Assembly: GCF_004363305.1 (NCBI RefSeq)
Contig: NZ_SNZA01000002.1
Location: 1-64,000, forward strand
Length of the DNA stretch: 64,000 nucleotides
Direction: 5' to 3'
Source of the DNA: Marinomonas communis
GTDB lineage: Bacteria > Pseudomonadota > Gammaproteobacteria > Pseudomonadales > Marinomonadaceae
In this document: positions 1 to 9,602 of the stretch, one piece after another
Numbering within the stretch: the first letter of the stretch is position 1
How the letters are laid out: every line of letters starts with the position of its first letter
The notes under the pieces: model-generated
The model's database searches: none
What the model was told of the DNA's origin: nothing
Seen by the model: only the letters and a program-made list of their open reading frames with translations
Program-made: the position numbers and the translations under genes

Positions 1-48
1 AGCCTGCCGCCAGCGTTCAATCTGAGCCATGATCAAACTCTTCAGTTT
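1..48 (-). rRNA. 16S rRNA, 5' end only
   Basis: The reverse complement begins TTTAAACTGAAGAGTTTGATC and continues into ATGGCTCAG and AACGCTGGCGGCAGGC, the universal first bases of bacterial 16S rRNA. Only about 48 nt are inside the window; the rest of the rRNA operon runs off the left edge. The exact mature 5' end is estimated by comparison with E. coli. Confidence 0.95.
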
Positions 49-210
49 AAAAAAGCTTGCTCAAACTCATGAATCACGTCTGACTTTAACTATATTCTTC
101 AATCCGAAGACTAAAGAACGTAAAGCGAATTGACATGGTCACTCATTTAAGACTTCAAAGTTTTTTGAGAAGTCTCCAGCGAGCGCCCACACAAATTATC
201 TGATTATCTA

Positions 211-222
211 TTTTAAAGAGCG
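211..222 (-). promoter_or_regulatory. rRNA leader boxA antitermination site
   Basis: On the minus strand this reads CGCTCTTTAAAA, matching the boxA element (GCTCTTTAA) of rRNA leaders that recruits NusB/S10 for antitermination. It lies about 160 nt upstream of the 16S start. A boxC-like TGTGTGGG follows at about 185-192. Confidence 0.75.
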
Positions 223-315
223 TTGACACATTTTCTTAACCATCTAAGAGTAAGTTGCTTACCGTTTCCAGTTCGCTGTGCAGTCCGTGGTGGTCTGCCG
301 TGTCAGTGGGTGCGT

Positions 316-343
316 ATATTACCGTCGCGATTATTTTATGCAA
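316..343 (-). promoter_or_regulatory. rRNA operon promoter
   Basis: On the minus strand TTGCAT (338-343) and TAATAT (316-321) are separated by 16 bp. A run of A/T-rich sequence upstream (about 346-375) resembles an UP element, and the discriminator is GC-rich. This is the classic rrn P1 layout, about 270 bp upstream of the 16S gene. Confidence 0.75.
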
Positions 344-465
344 GCACTTTTTAGAATTAATTTTAAAAAAGTTCTAAAGGTTGCTTAGTCATGAACGGAA
401 ACACCCAATCAAGCCATTGTTATGACACTTCTCCCTTTATATAGATCCCTTTTTATAGAAACCAA

Positions 466-489
466 AAAGAGAAGCCGAAGCTTCTCTTT
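466..489 (-). terminator. Terminator of the nucleoside transport-cdd operon
   Basis: A perfect 10-bp stem closes a 4-nt loop that reads TTCG on the minus strand, followed by five T residues. It sits just downstream of cdd and separates that operon from the rRNA promoter. Confidence 0.85.
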
Positions 490-510
490 AAAGGTATTAA
501 CACAATGCTC

Positions 511-909
511 TTACTTTAAATTATCTGGACCAAAGGAATAAGGCAGCAACTCATTCATCGTTAATGTCTTGCGGACCCCCTCTGGAGAGCAAATATGTAT
601 AAGCGTTTCGCTTGAAGAAAACTCTCGAATTCGCTGTCGACAACCACCACAGGGGGTCACCAACTGCTCACCTTTGCCCATCACATAAATTTGCTTAATA
701 AGAGTATCACCTCCCATAACCATGGCGGCTATCGCCCCAGCCTCAGCACAAGTACCTTCGGGGTAGGAGGCATTTTCTACATTACAGCCAGAAAAAATAT
801 TACCAGTTTCCGTTTCGATTACGGCTCCAACCTGAAAGTGTGAGTAAGGCACATAGGCCTTACTCATGGCTTTCTTCGTCAACGTAATCCATTGTTCTGA
901 GTGAGACAT
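511..909 (-). CDS. cdd: Cytidine deaminase
   Basis: Hydrolytic deamination of cytidine and deoxycytidine to uridine and deoxyuridine in pyrimidine salvage. The 132-residue length fits the short homotetrameric class. The zinc site is visible: C54-A-E56, where Glu is the proton shuttle, and PCGGC with C87 and C90 completing three Cys ligands. The ATG overlaps the stop of the upstream permease gene by one base (TAATG), so it is translationally coupled and is the last gene of the nucleoside uptake operon. The context says imported nucleosides are deaminated on entry. Identification is firm. Confidence 0.95.
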   Translation of the reverse strand: MSHSEQWITLTKKAMSKAYVPYSHFQVGAVIETETGNIFSGCNVENASYPEGTCAEAGAIAAMVMGGDTLIKQIYVMGKGEQLVTPCGGCRQRIREFSSSETLIHICSPEGVRKTLTMNELLPYSFGPDNLK

Positions 910-1877
910 TAAGCACGTTCCTTAACGTATGGCTTACCGATCGCTTTTGGACCTACTGCTTTACCAATGAATCCAGCAAGCAGCAATACAGTCAGTACGT
1001 AAGGCAATACTTCGATCGCCTGCACCGGCACCTCACCAATACCGGGCAACGAAACGCCTTGTAAACGAACCGCTAATGCATCAAGAAAACCGAACAGCAA
1101 ACAAGCGCATAACACAGGAATCGGACGCCATTTACCAAAGATTAGTGCCGCCAGCGCCATGTAGCCTTTACCTGCACTCATATCTTTTAAGAAACCTGCG
1201 TTGTGCGCAGTAGACAAGTAAGCTCCTGCAAGACCACACAAAATGCCACAAATGATCACCGCTCGATAACGCACCAAAGCAACAGAAATACCTGCGGTGT
1301 CCACCGCATGAGGATTCTCCCCCACCGCTCGTAAACGTAAACCAAAGCGAGTTTTAAAAACAATCCAATAAGTAAGAGGCACCATTGCAAATGCTAAATA
1401 CACCAGAATGTTATGGCCACTTAATAACTCAGAATAGATCAGACCAATCACAGGCACATCTGCTAGCTGATCAGCAAACGGGAAAGTAATCGGCGTAAAA
1501 CGAGCATCACCCGTTAAAGATGGCGTCTGACCACCTTGATCAAACCAATCTAGACCAAGCGTCACTGTTAGCCCAGCAACAATCGTATTGATTGCCACAC
1601 CAGAGACAATGTGATCTCCGCGATGAGTTATACAGGCAAAGCCATGAATCAGCGCCAAGCTTACTGAAGCAGCAATGGCAAATAGCAAACCAATCCAAGC
1701 GGAGCCAAATACTGCTGCTGCAGCGGCGGCAGCAAACGCCCCCGCCAGCATCTTACCTTCCAAGCCGATATCTACAATGCCAGAACGCTCAGAAAACAAG
1801 CCTGCAAGCGCTGCCAAAATCAATGGTGTCGATACGCGCAGGGTCGCATCGAGAATCAGTATTAATGTTTCAAACAT
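909..1877 (-). CDS. Nucleoside ABC transporter permease (NupQ/YufQ type)
   Basis: A 322-residue integral membrane protein of the BPD_transp_2 (LivH/LivM-like) family, mostly hydrophobic with about eight to nine helices. The N-terminus has ERSGIVDIGLEGKML, typical of the permease partners of BMP-type binding proteins. It is the second permease of the operon, sits 9 bp after the first one and is coupled to cdd. By family it should form the inner-membrane channel with the neighbouring permease and ATPase for nucleoside or purine uptake. The exact substrate is inferred from cdd. Confidence 0.88.
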   Translation of the reverse strand: MFETLILILDATLRVSTPLILAALAGLFSERSGIVDIGLEGKMLAGAFAAAAAAAVFGSAWIGLLFAIAASVSLALIHGFACITHRGDHIVSGVAINTIVAGLTVTLGLDWFDQGGQTPSLTGDARFTPITFPFADQLADVPVIGLIYSELLSGHNILVYLAFAMVPLTYWIVFKTRFGLRLRAVGENPHAVDTAGISVALVRYRAVIICGILCGLAGAYLSTAHNAGFLKDMSAGKGYMALAALIFGKWRPIPVLCACLLFGFLDALAVRLQGVSLPGIGEVPVQAIEVLPYVLTVLLLAGFIGKAVGPKAIGKPYVKERA

Positions 1878-1886
1878 ACCGCGCTC

Positions 1887-2984
1887 CTATGCTGCCGCTT
1901 TACGTAAAAAAAGACCTTCAATCTTGCCTTTGAACATATTCTCTAGCGCGCCAGAGAATAGGATCACAAGACCCTGAATCACCACCACAATTTCAGGTGT
2001 AATCGTTGGTATTTCAAAAGACAACTCTGCACCGCCTTGATACAGCGCACCAAACAACATCGCCGCCAGCACAATACCAATCGGATGATTACGCCCCATC
2101 AGGGCAACAGCGATTCCCGCAAACCCATAACCAGCAGTAAAGTTAAGCAATAGGTTATGGTTAACCCCCATAATCTCGTTTACGCCAACTAAACCTGCCA
2201 GGCCACCAGAGATCAACATCACCCAGATAGTCACTTTCGCATTATCTATACCTGCATACTGCGCAGCGGTAGGATTTGTACCCACAGTACGTAATTGATA
2301 TCCCCAACGGGTATGCCATACCAATGCCCAATAGAACACACAACATAACAGTGCTAGTACGAATGCCAAGTTCAATGGCGAGTCACCAATATCAAAACCA
2401 AACGGCGCAAAGATGTCATGCATGTACGGAAGCCATGCGCTTTCTTCAAAGGTACGACTGATAGGTGACATAACACCCTCAGCCTTTAGCCAATTCACCA
2501 TCAGGTAAACCATCAAAGACGAGGCAATAAAGTTGAACATGATGGTCGTAATAACGATGTGACTACCACGTCGAGCTTGAAGATAAGCAGGGATATAAGC
2601 CCAGGCTGCACCAAACAAGGCGCCACCAATGATCGCTAACGGAGCAATCACCAACAAAGGCAACGAGCTATCAAACCACAAACAAAGTAAACCAACCCCT
2701 AAACCACCGATATAGGCCTGACCTTCACCACCGATATTGAACAATCCAGCTTTAAAGGCCACCGACACAGCAAGGCCAGTGAAAATTAAGTTCGTCGCGT
2801 AATATAAGGTATATCCGATCCCTTCATCGTAACCAAAGGCGCCATATACTAGATAGCCAGCCGCTTCGATAGGGTCTTCTCCAATCGCCAGAAACACCAA
2901 ACCAGAGACCAAAAATGCCAATAGAATATTTAACAGCGGTATTAAACCCACACTTACCCACGCAGGGACTTTCGCTTGACTCAT
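1887..2984 (-). CDS. Nucleoside ABC transporter permease (NupP/YufP type)
   Basis: A 365-residue polytopic protein of the same permease superfamily as its downstream neighbour. The motif FNIGGEGQAYIGG (about residues 82-94) is characteristic of these permeases. Its start overlaps the end of the ATPase gene by 4 bp (ATGA), and the next permease follows after 9 bp, so the genes are co-translated. It forms the heterodimeric membrane pore of a nucleoside-type importer. Substrate is inferred from the BMP binding protein and cdd. Confidence 0.88.
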   Translation of the reverse strand: MSQAKVPAWVSVGLIPLLNILLAFLVSGLVFLAIGEDPIEAAGYLVYGAFGYDEGIGYTLYYATNLIFTGLAVSVAFKAGLFNIGGEGQAYIGGLGVGLLCLWFDSSLPLLVIAPLAIIGGALFGAAWAYIPAYLQARRGSHIVITTIMFNFIASSLMVYLMVNWLKAEGVMSPISRTFEESAWLPYMHDIFAPFGFDIGDSPLNLAFVLALLCCVFYWALVWHTRWGYQLRTVGTNPTAAQYAGIDNAKVTIWVMLISGGLAGLVGVNEIMGVNHNLLLNFTAGYGFAGIAVALMGRNHPIGIVLAAMLFGALYQGGAELSFEIPTITPEIVVVIQGLVILFSGALENMFKGKIEGLFLRKAAA

Positions 2985-4534
2985 GCCTGTGCTCCTTGTC
3001 CCTCATTCCACGCATTGGCCATCATTAGACCTAGCGTACGTTCATCTGCTTCATTGGCTGAGACTTCACCTACAACCGCTCCATCAAACATCACAATAAT
3101 TCGATCACTCAACGCCATAATTTCATCTAGCTCTACCGACACTAGCAAAATCGCTTTGCCTGCATCCCGTAGTTTCACGATTTGCTCGTGAATATTTTCA
3201 ATTGCACCAATGTCCACGCCACGGGTCGGTTGACCGATTAACAGTACATTAGGGTTCTGCTCAACTTCTCGAGCAATAACGATCTTCTGCTGATTACCAC
3301 CAGAGAAGTTGGCCGTTTTCAAATGAGGATTCGGCGGTCGAACATCCCAAGCAGCCATGCGCTCATTACACTCTTCGAGCATCGCGCTACGCTTCATCAA
3401 TACCGAACCGTTATAAGCTTCTGAATCGTGATAGCCTAAAACTGCAGCTTCGTAGGCCTCAAAGCCTGTCACCAAACCCATTTTGTGACGATCTTCTGGC
3501 ACGTGAGCCATTTTAAGATCACGCATTTGCGCAGCATTCTTTGGCGCATTAGCAGTAATAGTCTGTCCCGCAAACTGGATTTCACCCGACGCCATCGGCG
3601 TGATACCAGAAAGCACATTTAAAAGTTCACTCTGACCATTACCTGAAACCCCTGCAATACCAAGGATCTCACCAGCTTTAAGATCAAGAGACACTTTTTT
3701 AAGGCGCTCAACACCTTGCCCATCAAAGAATGAAAGATCTTTTGCCGACAAAACTGTCTGCTCAGGTTTGGCTTCGTCTTTATTTACCTTGAGACGAACC
3801 TTCTTACCCACCATTAATTCAGCCAATTCTTCCTTATCGGTTTTTGAAGTTTCACGATGCGCTACCATCTCACCTTGGCGCATCACTGAAACATTGTCCG
3901 TTGAGGCTAAAATTTCTCGTAGCTTGTGGGTAATCAGAATCACCGTCACCCCTTGCTCTTTTAGAGACTTAAGGATACGGAATAAATGATCTGCTTCTTG
4001 CGGTGTTAACACACCCGTTGGTTCATCCAATATTAGAATTTTAGCACCACGGTATAACGCCTTAAGGATTTCAACACGTTGCTGCAATCCCACTGGCAAA
4101 TCTTCCACGATCGCATCAACATCAATATCCAGGCTATATTCTTGCTCCAAGCGCTTAAGCTCTTCGCGGGCTGCATCCATACCTTGTTTTAGAACTGCAC
4201 CACCCTCGGCACCCAAAATAACATTTTCTAAAACAGAGAAGTTTTCCACTAGCATAAAGTGCTGGTGCACCATGCCAATGCCCACATTAATGGCATCTTG
4301 AGAATTTCGGATCGAGACCTGCTGACCATCAATAGAGATCGAGCCCGAATCGGCTTCATAAAAACCGTAAATAATGCTCATTAAGGTAGATTTGCCAGCG
4401 CCGTTCTCACCGATAATGCCGTGGATCGTGCCAGCAGGGACTTGCAAGTCGATATTCTTATTCGCTTGCACCGTACCGAATCGCTTCGAAATCCCTTCTA
4501 ACTCAATCGAGTATGGATGTGTTTGTTGAGTCAT
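2981..4534 (-). CDS. Nucleoside/sugar-type ABC transporter ATPase with two ATP-binding domains (NupO/YufO type)
   Basis: A 517-residue cytoplasmic ATPase with two fused nucleotide-binding domains, as in RbsA/YufO. Domain 1 has Walker A GENGAGKST (42-50), a degenerate signature LPVGLQQRVEI and Walker B ILILDEPTGVL. Domain 2 has GVSGNGQSE, a good signature FSGGNQQK and LLIGQPTRGVD. The second Walker A is degenerate, as is common in this class. It powers the two permeases downstream (4-bp overlap). A strong hairpin separates it from the binding-protein gene. Confidence 0.92.
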   Translation of the reverse strand: MTQQTHPYSIELEGISKRFGTVQANKNIDLQVPAGTIHGIIGENGAGKSTLMSIIYGFYEADSGSISIDGQQVSIRNSQDAINVGIGMVHQHFMLVENFSVLENVILGAEGGAVLKQGMDAAREELKRLEQEYSLDIDVDAIVEDLPVGLQQRVEILKALYRGAKILILDEPTGVLTPQEADHLFRILKSLKEQGVTVILITHKLREILASTDNVSVMRQGEMVAHRETSKTDKEELAELMVGKKVRLKVNKDEAKPEQTVLSAKDLSFFDGQGVERLKKVSLDLKAGEILGIAGVSGNGQSELLNVLSGITPMASGEIQFAGQTITANAPKNAAQMRDLKMAHVPEDRHKMGLVTGFEAYEAAVLGYHDSEAYNGSVLMKRSAMLEECNERMAAWDVRPPNPHLKTANFSGGNQQKIVIAREVEQNPNVLLIGQPTRGVDIGAIENIHEQIVKLRDAGKAILLVSVELDEIMALSDRIIVMFDGAVVGEVSANEADERTLGLMMANAWNEGQGAQA

Positions 4535-4566
4535 ATTTCTTTCTATGCAAAGTTTTGAGCAAAAAA

Positions 4567-4605
4567 AAGCAGCTGTTCACCATTTAACATAGTGAACAGC
4601 TGCTT
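4567..4605 (-). terminator. Intercistronic hairpin with U-tract, attenuating the transporter operon
   Basis: A perfect 14-bp stem with an 11-nt loop is followed on the minus strand by eight T residues. It lies between the binding-protein gene and the ABC ATPase gene of the same operon. Such a partial terminator usually leaves more binding-protein mRNA than transporter mRNA. Confidence 0.85.
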
Positions 4606-4614
4606 TATTTGCGA

Positions 4615-5610
4615 TTAATAGTTACAAGTGCTGTCTGACATGTAGTCGTGCACACTGATCTCACCGCTGATGATTTTCGCCTTAACATCATCCATTTTAG
4701 CTTTCATATCTGCAGTGATTAGACCTTTATTGTGCTCATCCAAAGCCCAATCTACACCACCATCAGATAGACCTAGGATCTCTAGACCAGGCTTCCATTC
4801 GCCTGTGTTGGCTTCCTCAAACACTTTGTAAGCAGCAGAGTCTACACGCTTAACCATAGAGGTTAGCATTGTGCCAGGCTGAATATGGTTCTGATTCGAG
4901 TCAACACCGATCGCTAACTTACCTTCATCTTTAGCTGCTTGGTATACACCAATACCTGTACCACCTGCAGCAGCGAATACTACATCAGCACCTTTAGAGA
5001 ATTGGCTTTTCGCAAGTTCAGAACCTTTTGTTGGGTCATTAAATGCAGCGCCAGTAGAACCCGTCATATTCTGAATAACAGTTGCATTTGGTGTGATAAA
5101 TTTCGCACCTTGCTCATAGCCACAACCAAACTTACGAATTAGAGGGATATCCATACCACCGACGAAGCCAACTGTATCCGTCTTGGATGCCATGGCTGCC
5201 AATGCGCCAACAAGGAATGAACCTTCGTGTTCTTTAAATACGATAGACTGCACGTTTGGCAGATCAATTACAGCATCAATGATTGTGAACTGCACATCAG
5301 GGAAATCCTGAGCGACCTTTTGTACCGCAGACATCATGGTGAAGCCCACTGCAACAATTGGTGAGTAACCACGTTTCGCTAGACGGCGAAGGTTTTGCTC
5401 AACCTGAGCTTCGTTCTTTGGCTCAGACTCACGAATTTCAATACCAGTATCTTCCGTAAACTTTGTAATGCCGTTGTAAACACCCTCGTTAAACGACTTA
5501 TCAAACTTACCCGCTTGATCATAAACCACAGCAGGTTTGATATCAGCAGCGTATGCAGAAGACACCGCCATGGCTAATGCAGTAGCCGATGCAAGAAAGA
5601 CACCTTTCAT
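4615..5610 (-). CDS. BMP-family nucleoside-binding periplasmic protein
   Basis: A 331-residue exported binding protein of the BMP/PnrA family. The signal peptide ends at about residue 21 (SSAYA), followed by IKPAVVYDQAGKFDKSFNE, the BMP N-terminal motif with the family-typical DKSFN. VGFVGGMDIPLIRKF and GIGVYQAAKD are further family marks. It captures nucleosides (purine nucleosides in PnrA) in the periplasm and hands them to the permeases. It is the first gene of the operon and is separated from the ATPase by an attenuator-like hairpin. Confidence 0.92.
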   Translation of the reverse strand: MKGVFLASATALAMAVSSAYAADIKPAVVYDQAGKFDKSFNEGVYNGITKFTEDTGIEIRESEPKNEAQVEQNLRRLAKRGYSPIVAVGFTMMSAVQKVAQDFPDVQFTIIDAVIDLPNVQSIVFKEHEGSFLVGALAAMASKTDTVGFVGGMDIPLIRKFGCGYEQGAKFITPNATVIQNMTGSTGAAFNDPTKGSELAKSQFSKGADVVFAAAGGTGIGVYQAAKDEGKLAIGVDSNQNHIQPGTMLTSMVKRVDSAAYKVFEEANTGEWKPGLEILGLSDGGVDWALDEHNKGLITADMKAKMDDVKAKIISGEISVHDYMSDSTCNY

Positions 5611-5714
5611 TCTATTCCCCTTTGATTTTTATCATGGCAATTTAGGATTACCAAAGCCTAAAGCTGGCTAATCGGTCAAAAATAAACTGATTAAGCTTTG
5701 AGCGCAATAACGAC

Positions 5715-5728
5715 GTGCACAATTGCAC
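5715..5728. promoter_or_regulatory. Inverted repeat upstream of the nucleoside operon, possible operator
   Basis: GTGCA-CAAT-TGCAC is a perfect 5-bp inverted repeat about 105 bp upstream of the binding-protein start, in the promoter region of the operon. No regulator can be named. Confidence 0.3.
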
Positions 5729-5845
5729 CATTATTCACTGTTTTTCATACAACACGCGATGTTTTGCCCATAAATGTAGATGAAATCAAAACAATCTGCC
5801 TAACAAGCTACCCATAGCAACAAACAGCAATAAACATGCCGACCG

Positions 5846-6664
5846 CTACTTTTGACAAGTTGAACAGTACACTGTGCTGCGCTGACCTTGACGAATTTCT
5901 TTGAGAGGTGCTTTGCAGGTCACACAAGGTTGATCGGCACGACCATAAACCTTTAACTCTTGTTTGAAATAACCTGGCTTACCTTCGCCGCTGACAAAAT
6001 CCTTTAATGTCGTACCGCCTTGCTCAATCGCTGCCGCCAATACCGTCTTAATACATTCTACAAACACAGTTAAGCGCGCCTTGCTGATATTACCCGCTGC
6101 ACGAGTAGGGCGAATACCCGCCATAAATAAGGCTTCATTGGCGTATATATTCCCGACACCCACCACGATTTTACTGTCCATAATGAATTGTTTAATCGCT
6201 TGCTTACGCCCTTTTACTTTTTCGTAGAGGTACTCCACATTAAAAGCATCAGTTAGGGGCTCTGGACCAAGATGTGAAATCAGCTCATGTAACTGCCAAT
6301 CGCCCTCTTGCCACAGCATGGCTCCGAAGCGGCGCGGGTCGGTGTAACGCAATACTTTATTAAACTCTGCGAAATGAATATCCACATGATCATGAAACAT
6401 CGGAGGCGTTTCTGGCGCAACAAAGTACAAACTGCCCGACATGCCCAAGTGAATAATCAAGGTTCCAGCATCGGTTTGCACACCAATGTATTTCCCGCGG
6501 CGCGTGACGCTTCGAACCACTTGGCCGGGCAATTTGACAGACACATCATCAGGGATTGGCCAGCGTAGTTTGGGCTGACGAATTTCTATGTGTTCAATGG
6601 TTTGATTTAAAATATGCGGCGCTATGCCATTTTTGGTGGTTTCGACCTCGGGTAATTCCGGCAT
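5846..6664 (-). CDS. mutM: Formamidopyrimidine-DNA glycosylase (Fpg)
   Basis: Base-excision repair glycosylase/AP lyase for 8-oxoguanine and formamidopyrimidines. I chose the start at 6664, which gives MPELPEVE: Pro after the removed Met is the catalytic nucleophile and E2 of the mature chain follows. GAGGA precedes this ATG, and the longer frame adds 62 unrelated residues. Length 272 is normal (E. coli 269). The C-terminal zinc finger is complete: CVTCKAPL...CSTCQK. Convergent or operonic links are not evident; rpmG and rpmB lie upstream on the same strand, beyond a terminator. Confidence 0.95.
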   Translation of the reverse strand: MPELPEVETTKNGIAPHILNQTIEHIEIRQPKLRWPIPDDVSVKLPGQVVRSVTRRGKYIGVQTDAGTLIIHLGMSGSLYFVAPETPPMFHDHVDIHFAEFNKVLRYTDPRRFGAMLWQEGDWQLHELISHLGPEPLTDAFNVEYLYEKVKGRKQAIKQFIMDSKIVVGVGNIYANEALFMAGIRPTRAAGNISKARLTVFVECIKTVLAAAIEQGGTTLKDFVSGEGKPGYFKQELKVYGRADQPCVTCKAPLKEIRQGQRSTVYCSTCQK

Positions 6665-6840
6665 ACATTCCTCAAAGAGCATTTGCTGTGTTATGTAAAT
6701 TCTTTTATCGCGAATAGAATTCGCTCGTACGACTTCGTTCTTTCGGGGAATACACCCCGTACAACCCGATTCTATCGGGGACAAAGCTTTTTCACCACTT
6801 AGCTTGCGCGTTCTACCTATCACATATTTCAGACACAAAA

Positions 6841-6861
6841 AAACCGACACTAGGCCGGCTT
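6841..6861 (-). terminator. Terminator after rpmG
   Basis: On the minus strand an 8-bp stem (with two G-U pairs) and 5-nt loop is followed by a run of seven T residues. It closes the rpmB-rpmG operon. Confidence 0.75.
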
Positions 6862-6884
6862 TTTCGTTTACAAGAAAGCAAAAA

Positions 6885-7055
6885 TTATTTGATTTTCGCT
6901 TCTTTGTACATCACGTGCTTACGAACAACTGGATCAAACTTTTTCATTTCCAGTTTGTCTGGAGTGTTACGTTTGTTCTTGTCAGTTGTGTAGAAGTGAC
7001 CAGTACCTGCAGAAGATACCATGCGGATTAGATCGCGAGCGCCTTTAGAAGCCAT
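6885..7055 (-). CDS. rpmG: 50S ribosomal protein L33
   Basis: A 56-residue basic protein beginning [15 protein letters not shown] and ending KEAKIK, clearly L33. It has no Cys pairs, so it is the zinc-free form. AAGGA lies 8 nt before the ATG. It follows rpmB by 12 nt, as in most gammaproteobacteria, and ends at a good terminator. L33 sits near the E site of the 50S subunit. Confidence 0.96.
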   Translation of the reverse strand: MASKGARDLIRMVSSAGTGHFYTTDKNKRNTPDKLEMKKFDPVVRKHVMYKEAKIK

Positions 7056-7067
7056 GATTCAGATTCC

Positions 7068-7304
7068 TTATACTTTTTCGCCACGGGCACGCATTTCAGT
7101 AAGAACTGAATCGATGCCTTTTTTATCGATGATACGCATACCTTTAGAAGATACACGTAGACGAACGTAACGGCTTTCACTTTCTACCCAAAAACGGTGC
7201 CAGTGAAGGTTAGGAAGAAAGCGACGCTTAGTGTGACGCTTTGAGTGAGAAACGTTGTTACCTGTAATAGGACGCTTCCCAGTAACTTGACATACGCGAG
7301 ACAT
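7068..7304 (-). CDS. rpmB: 50S ribosomal protein L28
   Basis: A 78-residue basic protein starting [12 protein letters not shown] with [14 protein letters not shown], diagnostic of L28; 78 residues is the usual length. First gene of rpmB-rpmG. The single Cys and the absence of CxxC pairs mark the zinc-independent form, matching the zinc-free L33 next to it. A promoter about 145 bp upstream (see entry) leaves a fairly long leader. Confidence 0.97.
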   Translation of the reverse strand: MSRVCQVTGKRPITGNNVSHSKRHTKRRFLPNLHWHRFWVESESRYVRLRVSSKGMRIIDKKGIDSVLTEMRARGEKV

Positions 7305-7448
7305 AATTAAATACCTTATGCTATCCGAAGATTATTGGAAGTTTGCACTTCCTCAGGCGGAGCGTGGGTCACTCTGGAACGCTTTAAGCCAAAACTCAAA
7401 GAGAACGCGGGGGCCACAAAATCCCGTACCGAGGATATAGCGGCGCGA

Positions 7449-7477
7449 ATTCTCCCATAGTCCCCCGAAAACAGCAA
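7449..7477 (-). promoter_or_regulatory. Probable rpmB promoter
   Basis: On the minus strand TTGCTG (7472-7477) and GAGAAT (7449-7454) are 17 bp apart, with A/T-rich sequence upstream. The predicted start leaves about 135 nt of leader before rpmB. The leader (7305-7440) has no open frame I can support. Confidence 0.5.
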
Positions 7478-7596
7478 ATGATTTGTTAAAAAATTGATCA
7501 ATTGGCTGTATCTGAGATGGCTATCCTGCATTCAAGTCACTGAAGTGAAAACCATGTAAATTAAACAACAGGAAACCTATTTGCAGGGAATCTCAG

Positions 7597-8271
7597 TCAG
7601 AGCAACCCTCGCTCAGCCAAAGACAATGGTCGACTGTCGCCGACAATAAAATGATCCAATAAACGCACATCAATCAGCTCTAGTGCTTTGCGGATACGTT
7701 CGGTGATGTTGATATCCGCTTGGCTAGGCTCCGAAACTCCGGATGGATGATTGTGAGCTAAGATCACCGCTGCGGCATTATGAGTAAGCGCAGCCTTAAC
7801 CACTTCTCTTGGATACACAGCTGCGCTGTCGATGGTGCCCATAAAGAGCTCTTGATAGCGAATCAGTCGATGTTGTGAGTCTAAGAACAACACCGCAAAA
7901 ATTTCCCGAGGAGAGTGACGCAACTGAGTCGATAAATAAGTACGCACCGCTTCAGCACTATTAAAAACCGTATCGCGGGTCAGCTGCTCTTGTAAATGCC
8001 GTTTGGACATTTCTAGGACAGCTTGCAGTTGAGTGTATTTTGCATCGCCTAAACCAAAGCCTTGGCAAAACTCATCCCTTGAAGCCGATAACAAAGCCCT
8101 AAGGCCACCAAATTGATGAAGCACTCTGCGTGCCAATTCCACTGCACTGATACCTTGAGTACCAGTTCTAAGAAAAATCGCCAGCAACTCTGCGTCACTT
8201 AAGGCATGCGCCCCTTGATGCATGAGTTTTTCTCGTGGGCGTTCGGCTTCTGGCCATTGTTTTATACTCAT
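7597..8271 (-). CDS. radC: RadC-family JAB-domain protein
   Basis: A 224-residue protein of the RadC/YicR family. It has an N-terminal helix-hairpin-helix region ([16 protein letters not shown]) and a C-terminal JAB/MPN metalloprotease-like domain with the metal motif HNHPSG...S..D. I moved the start to 8271 because AAGGAGG lies just upstream of this ATG and the product begins [16 protein letters not shown] as in the family. The old DNA repair assignment is doubtful; the true activity is unknown. Divergent from coaBC, as in E. coli. Confidence 0.9.
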   Translation of the reverse strand: MSIKQWPEAERPREKLMHQGAHALSDAELLAIFLRTGTQGISAVELARRVLHQFGGLRALLSASRDEFCQGFGLGDAKYTQLQAVLEMSKRHLQEQLTRDTVFNSAEAVRTYLSTQLRHSPREIFAVLFLDSQHRLIRYQELFMGTIDSAAVYPREVVKAALTHNAAAVILAHNHPSGVSEPSQADINITERIRKALELIDVRLLDHFIVGDSRPLSLAERGLL

Positions 8272-8384
8272 AATACTCACCTCCTTGTGATACTCTTTGC
8301 TCATTCTAACTGCGAATACATGAGCACATCCTGTGCTTCATCATATTCAGCGAATGTCTGCCACTTTGTGATAAGAAGCGAATT

Positions 8385-9602
8385 ATGTCCAGTCTTGCGA
8401 ACAAACAGATTCTCGTGGGGATTACCGGCGGTATCGCCGCTTACAAAACCATTGAGTTGATCCGCCTGCTCACCAAAGCAGGTGCCGACGTTCAAGTAGT
8501 GCTAACTGAAGGGGCAAAAGCCTTTGTCACGGAAATGACATTGCAAGCCGTCTCTGGACACCCTGTGCGCAGCACTTTGCTTGACCCATCAGCCGAGTTG
8601 GGCATGGGACATATTGAATTAGCGAAATGGGCAGACCTTATTATCATTGCCCCAGCGTCGGCTGACTTCATGGCTCGCTATGCACAAGGTATGGCCAACG
8701 ATTTACTAACAACCTTGTGCTTGGCAACAGAAGCGCCTGTTGCATTAGCGCCTGCCATGAATCAAGCCATGTGGAAGCACCCTGCAACTCAAACCAATCT
8801 ACAAACACTGATCTCACGTGATGTTGCCATGATTGGTCCAGCCTCTGGCGCACAAGCCTGTGGCGATGTGGGCGCAGGGCGCATGGAAGAGCCAATTGAT
8901 TTATTAAAAGCTATCGAGCAGCTTATAGCCCCCACACAACAAGACTTAGCAGGTCAGCATTGGGTGATTACCGCCGGACCAACTATGGAAGCCATCGATC
9001 CAGTGCGCTACATCAGTAACCATAGTTCAGGCAAAATGGGTTACGCGCTGGCAGCGGCCGCACAAGCACGGGGCGCTCACGTCACACTGGTAAGCGGCCC
9101 AACACAATTGGACGCACCACAAGGCGTCAAACGTATAGACATCAAAAGCGCAGAAGAAATGTTAAGCGCTTGTCATACTGCTACGGTAACGCCTGCCGAC
9201 GTATTTATCGGCGCAGCAGCGGTCGCTGACTTTCGCATGAAAGAAGTCGCTTCCCAAAAGATGAAGAAGACTGGCGATAGCGATGAAATGCAATTAACTC
9301 TGGTAAAAAATCCGGACGTGATTGCCACCCTAAGCCAAGCAAAAGCCGCAAAATGTATGGTGGGCTTTGCTGCAGAAACCCAAGACGTAATCGCTTATGC
9401 AAAAAGTAAACTAGAACGTAAAGGTCTGGACTTGATCATCGCCAATGATGTGTCACGCACTGATATTGGTTTTAACAATGATGAAAACCAAGTGACCGTG
9501 CTATCCAAAGACCAGCAATGGACACCGCCGAAAGAGGCGAAATCAGCTCTGGCCATTGAGCTTGTTGAGCTGATTACTCAATACCAATCCACACAGTCAT
9601 GA
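8385..9602 (+). CDS. coaBC: Bifunctional phosphopantothenoylcysteine decarboxylase/phosphopantothenate-cysteine ligase
   Basis: Two consecutive steps of coenzyme A synthesis. The N-terminal CoaC half (about 1-185) binds FMN and shows GGIAAYK, the PAMNQAMW substrate motif and [13 protein letters not shown] with the catalytic Cys. The C-terminal CoaB half has [14 protein letters not shown] (Asn of the acyl-cytidylate step), AAVADF and the lysine-containing KMKK. Length 405 matches E. coli Dfp. Its stop overlaps the dut start by 4 bp, so the pair is co-translated, as in many gammaproteobacteria. Divergent from radC. Confidence 0.96.
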   Translation: MSSLANKQILVGITGGIAAYKTIELIRLLTKAGADVQVVLTEGAKAFVTEMTLQAVSGHPVRSTLLDPSAELGMGHIELAKWADLIIIAPASADFMARYAQGMANDLLTTLCLATEAPVALAPAMNQAMWKHPATQTNLQTLISRDVAMIGPASGAQACGDVGAGRMEEPIDLLKAIEQLIAPTQQDLAGQHWVITAGPTMEAIDPVRYISNHSSGKMGYALAAAAQARGAHVTLVSGPTQLDAPQGVKRIDIKSAEEMLSACHTATVTPADVFIGAAAVADFRMKEVASQKMKKTGDSDEMQLTLVKNPDVIATLSQAKAAKCMVGFAAETQDVIAYAKSKLERKGLDLIIANDVSRTDIGFNNDENQVTVLSKDQQWTPPKEAKSALAIELVELITQYQSTQS

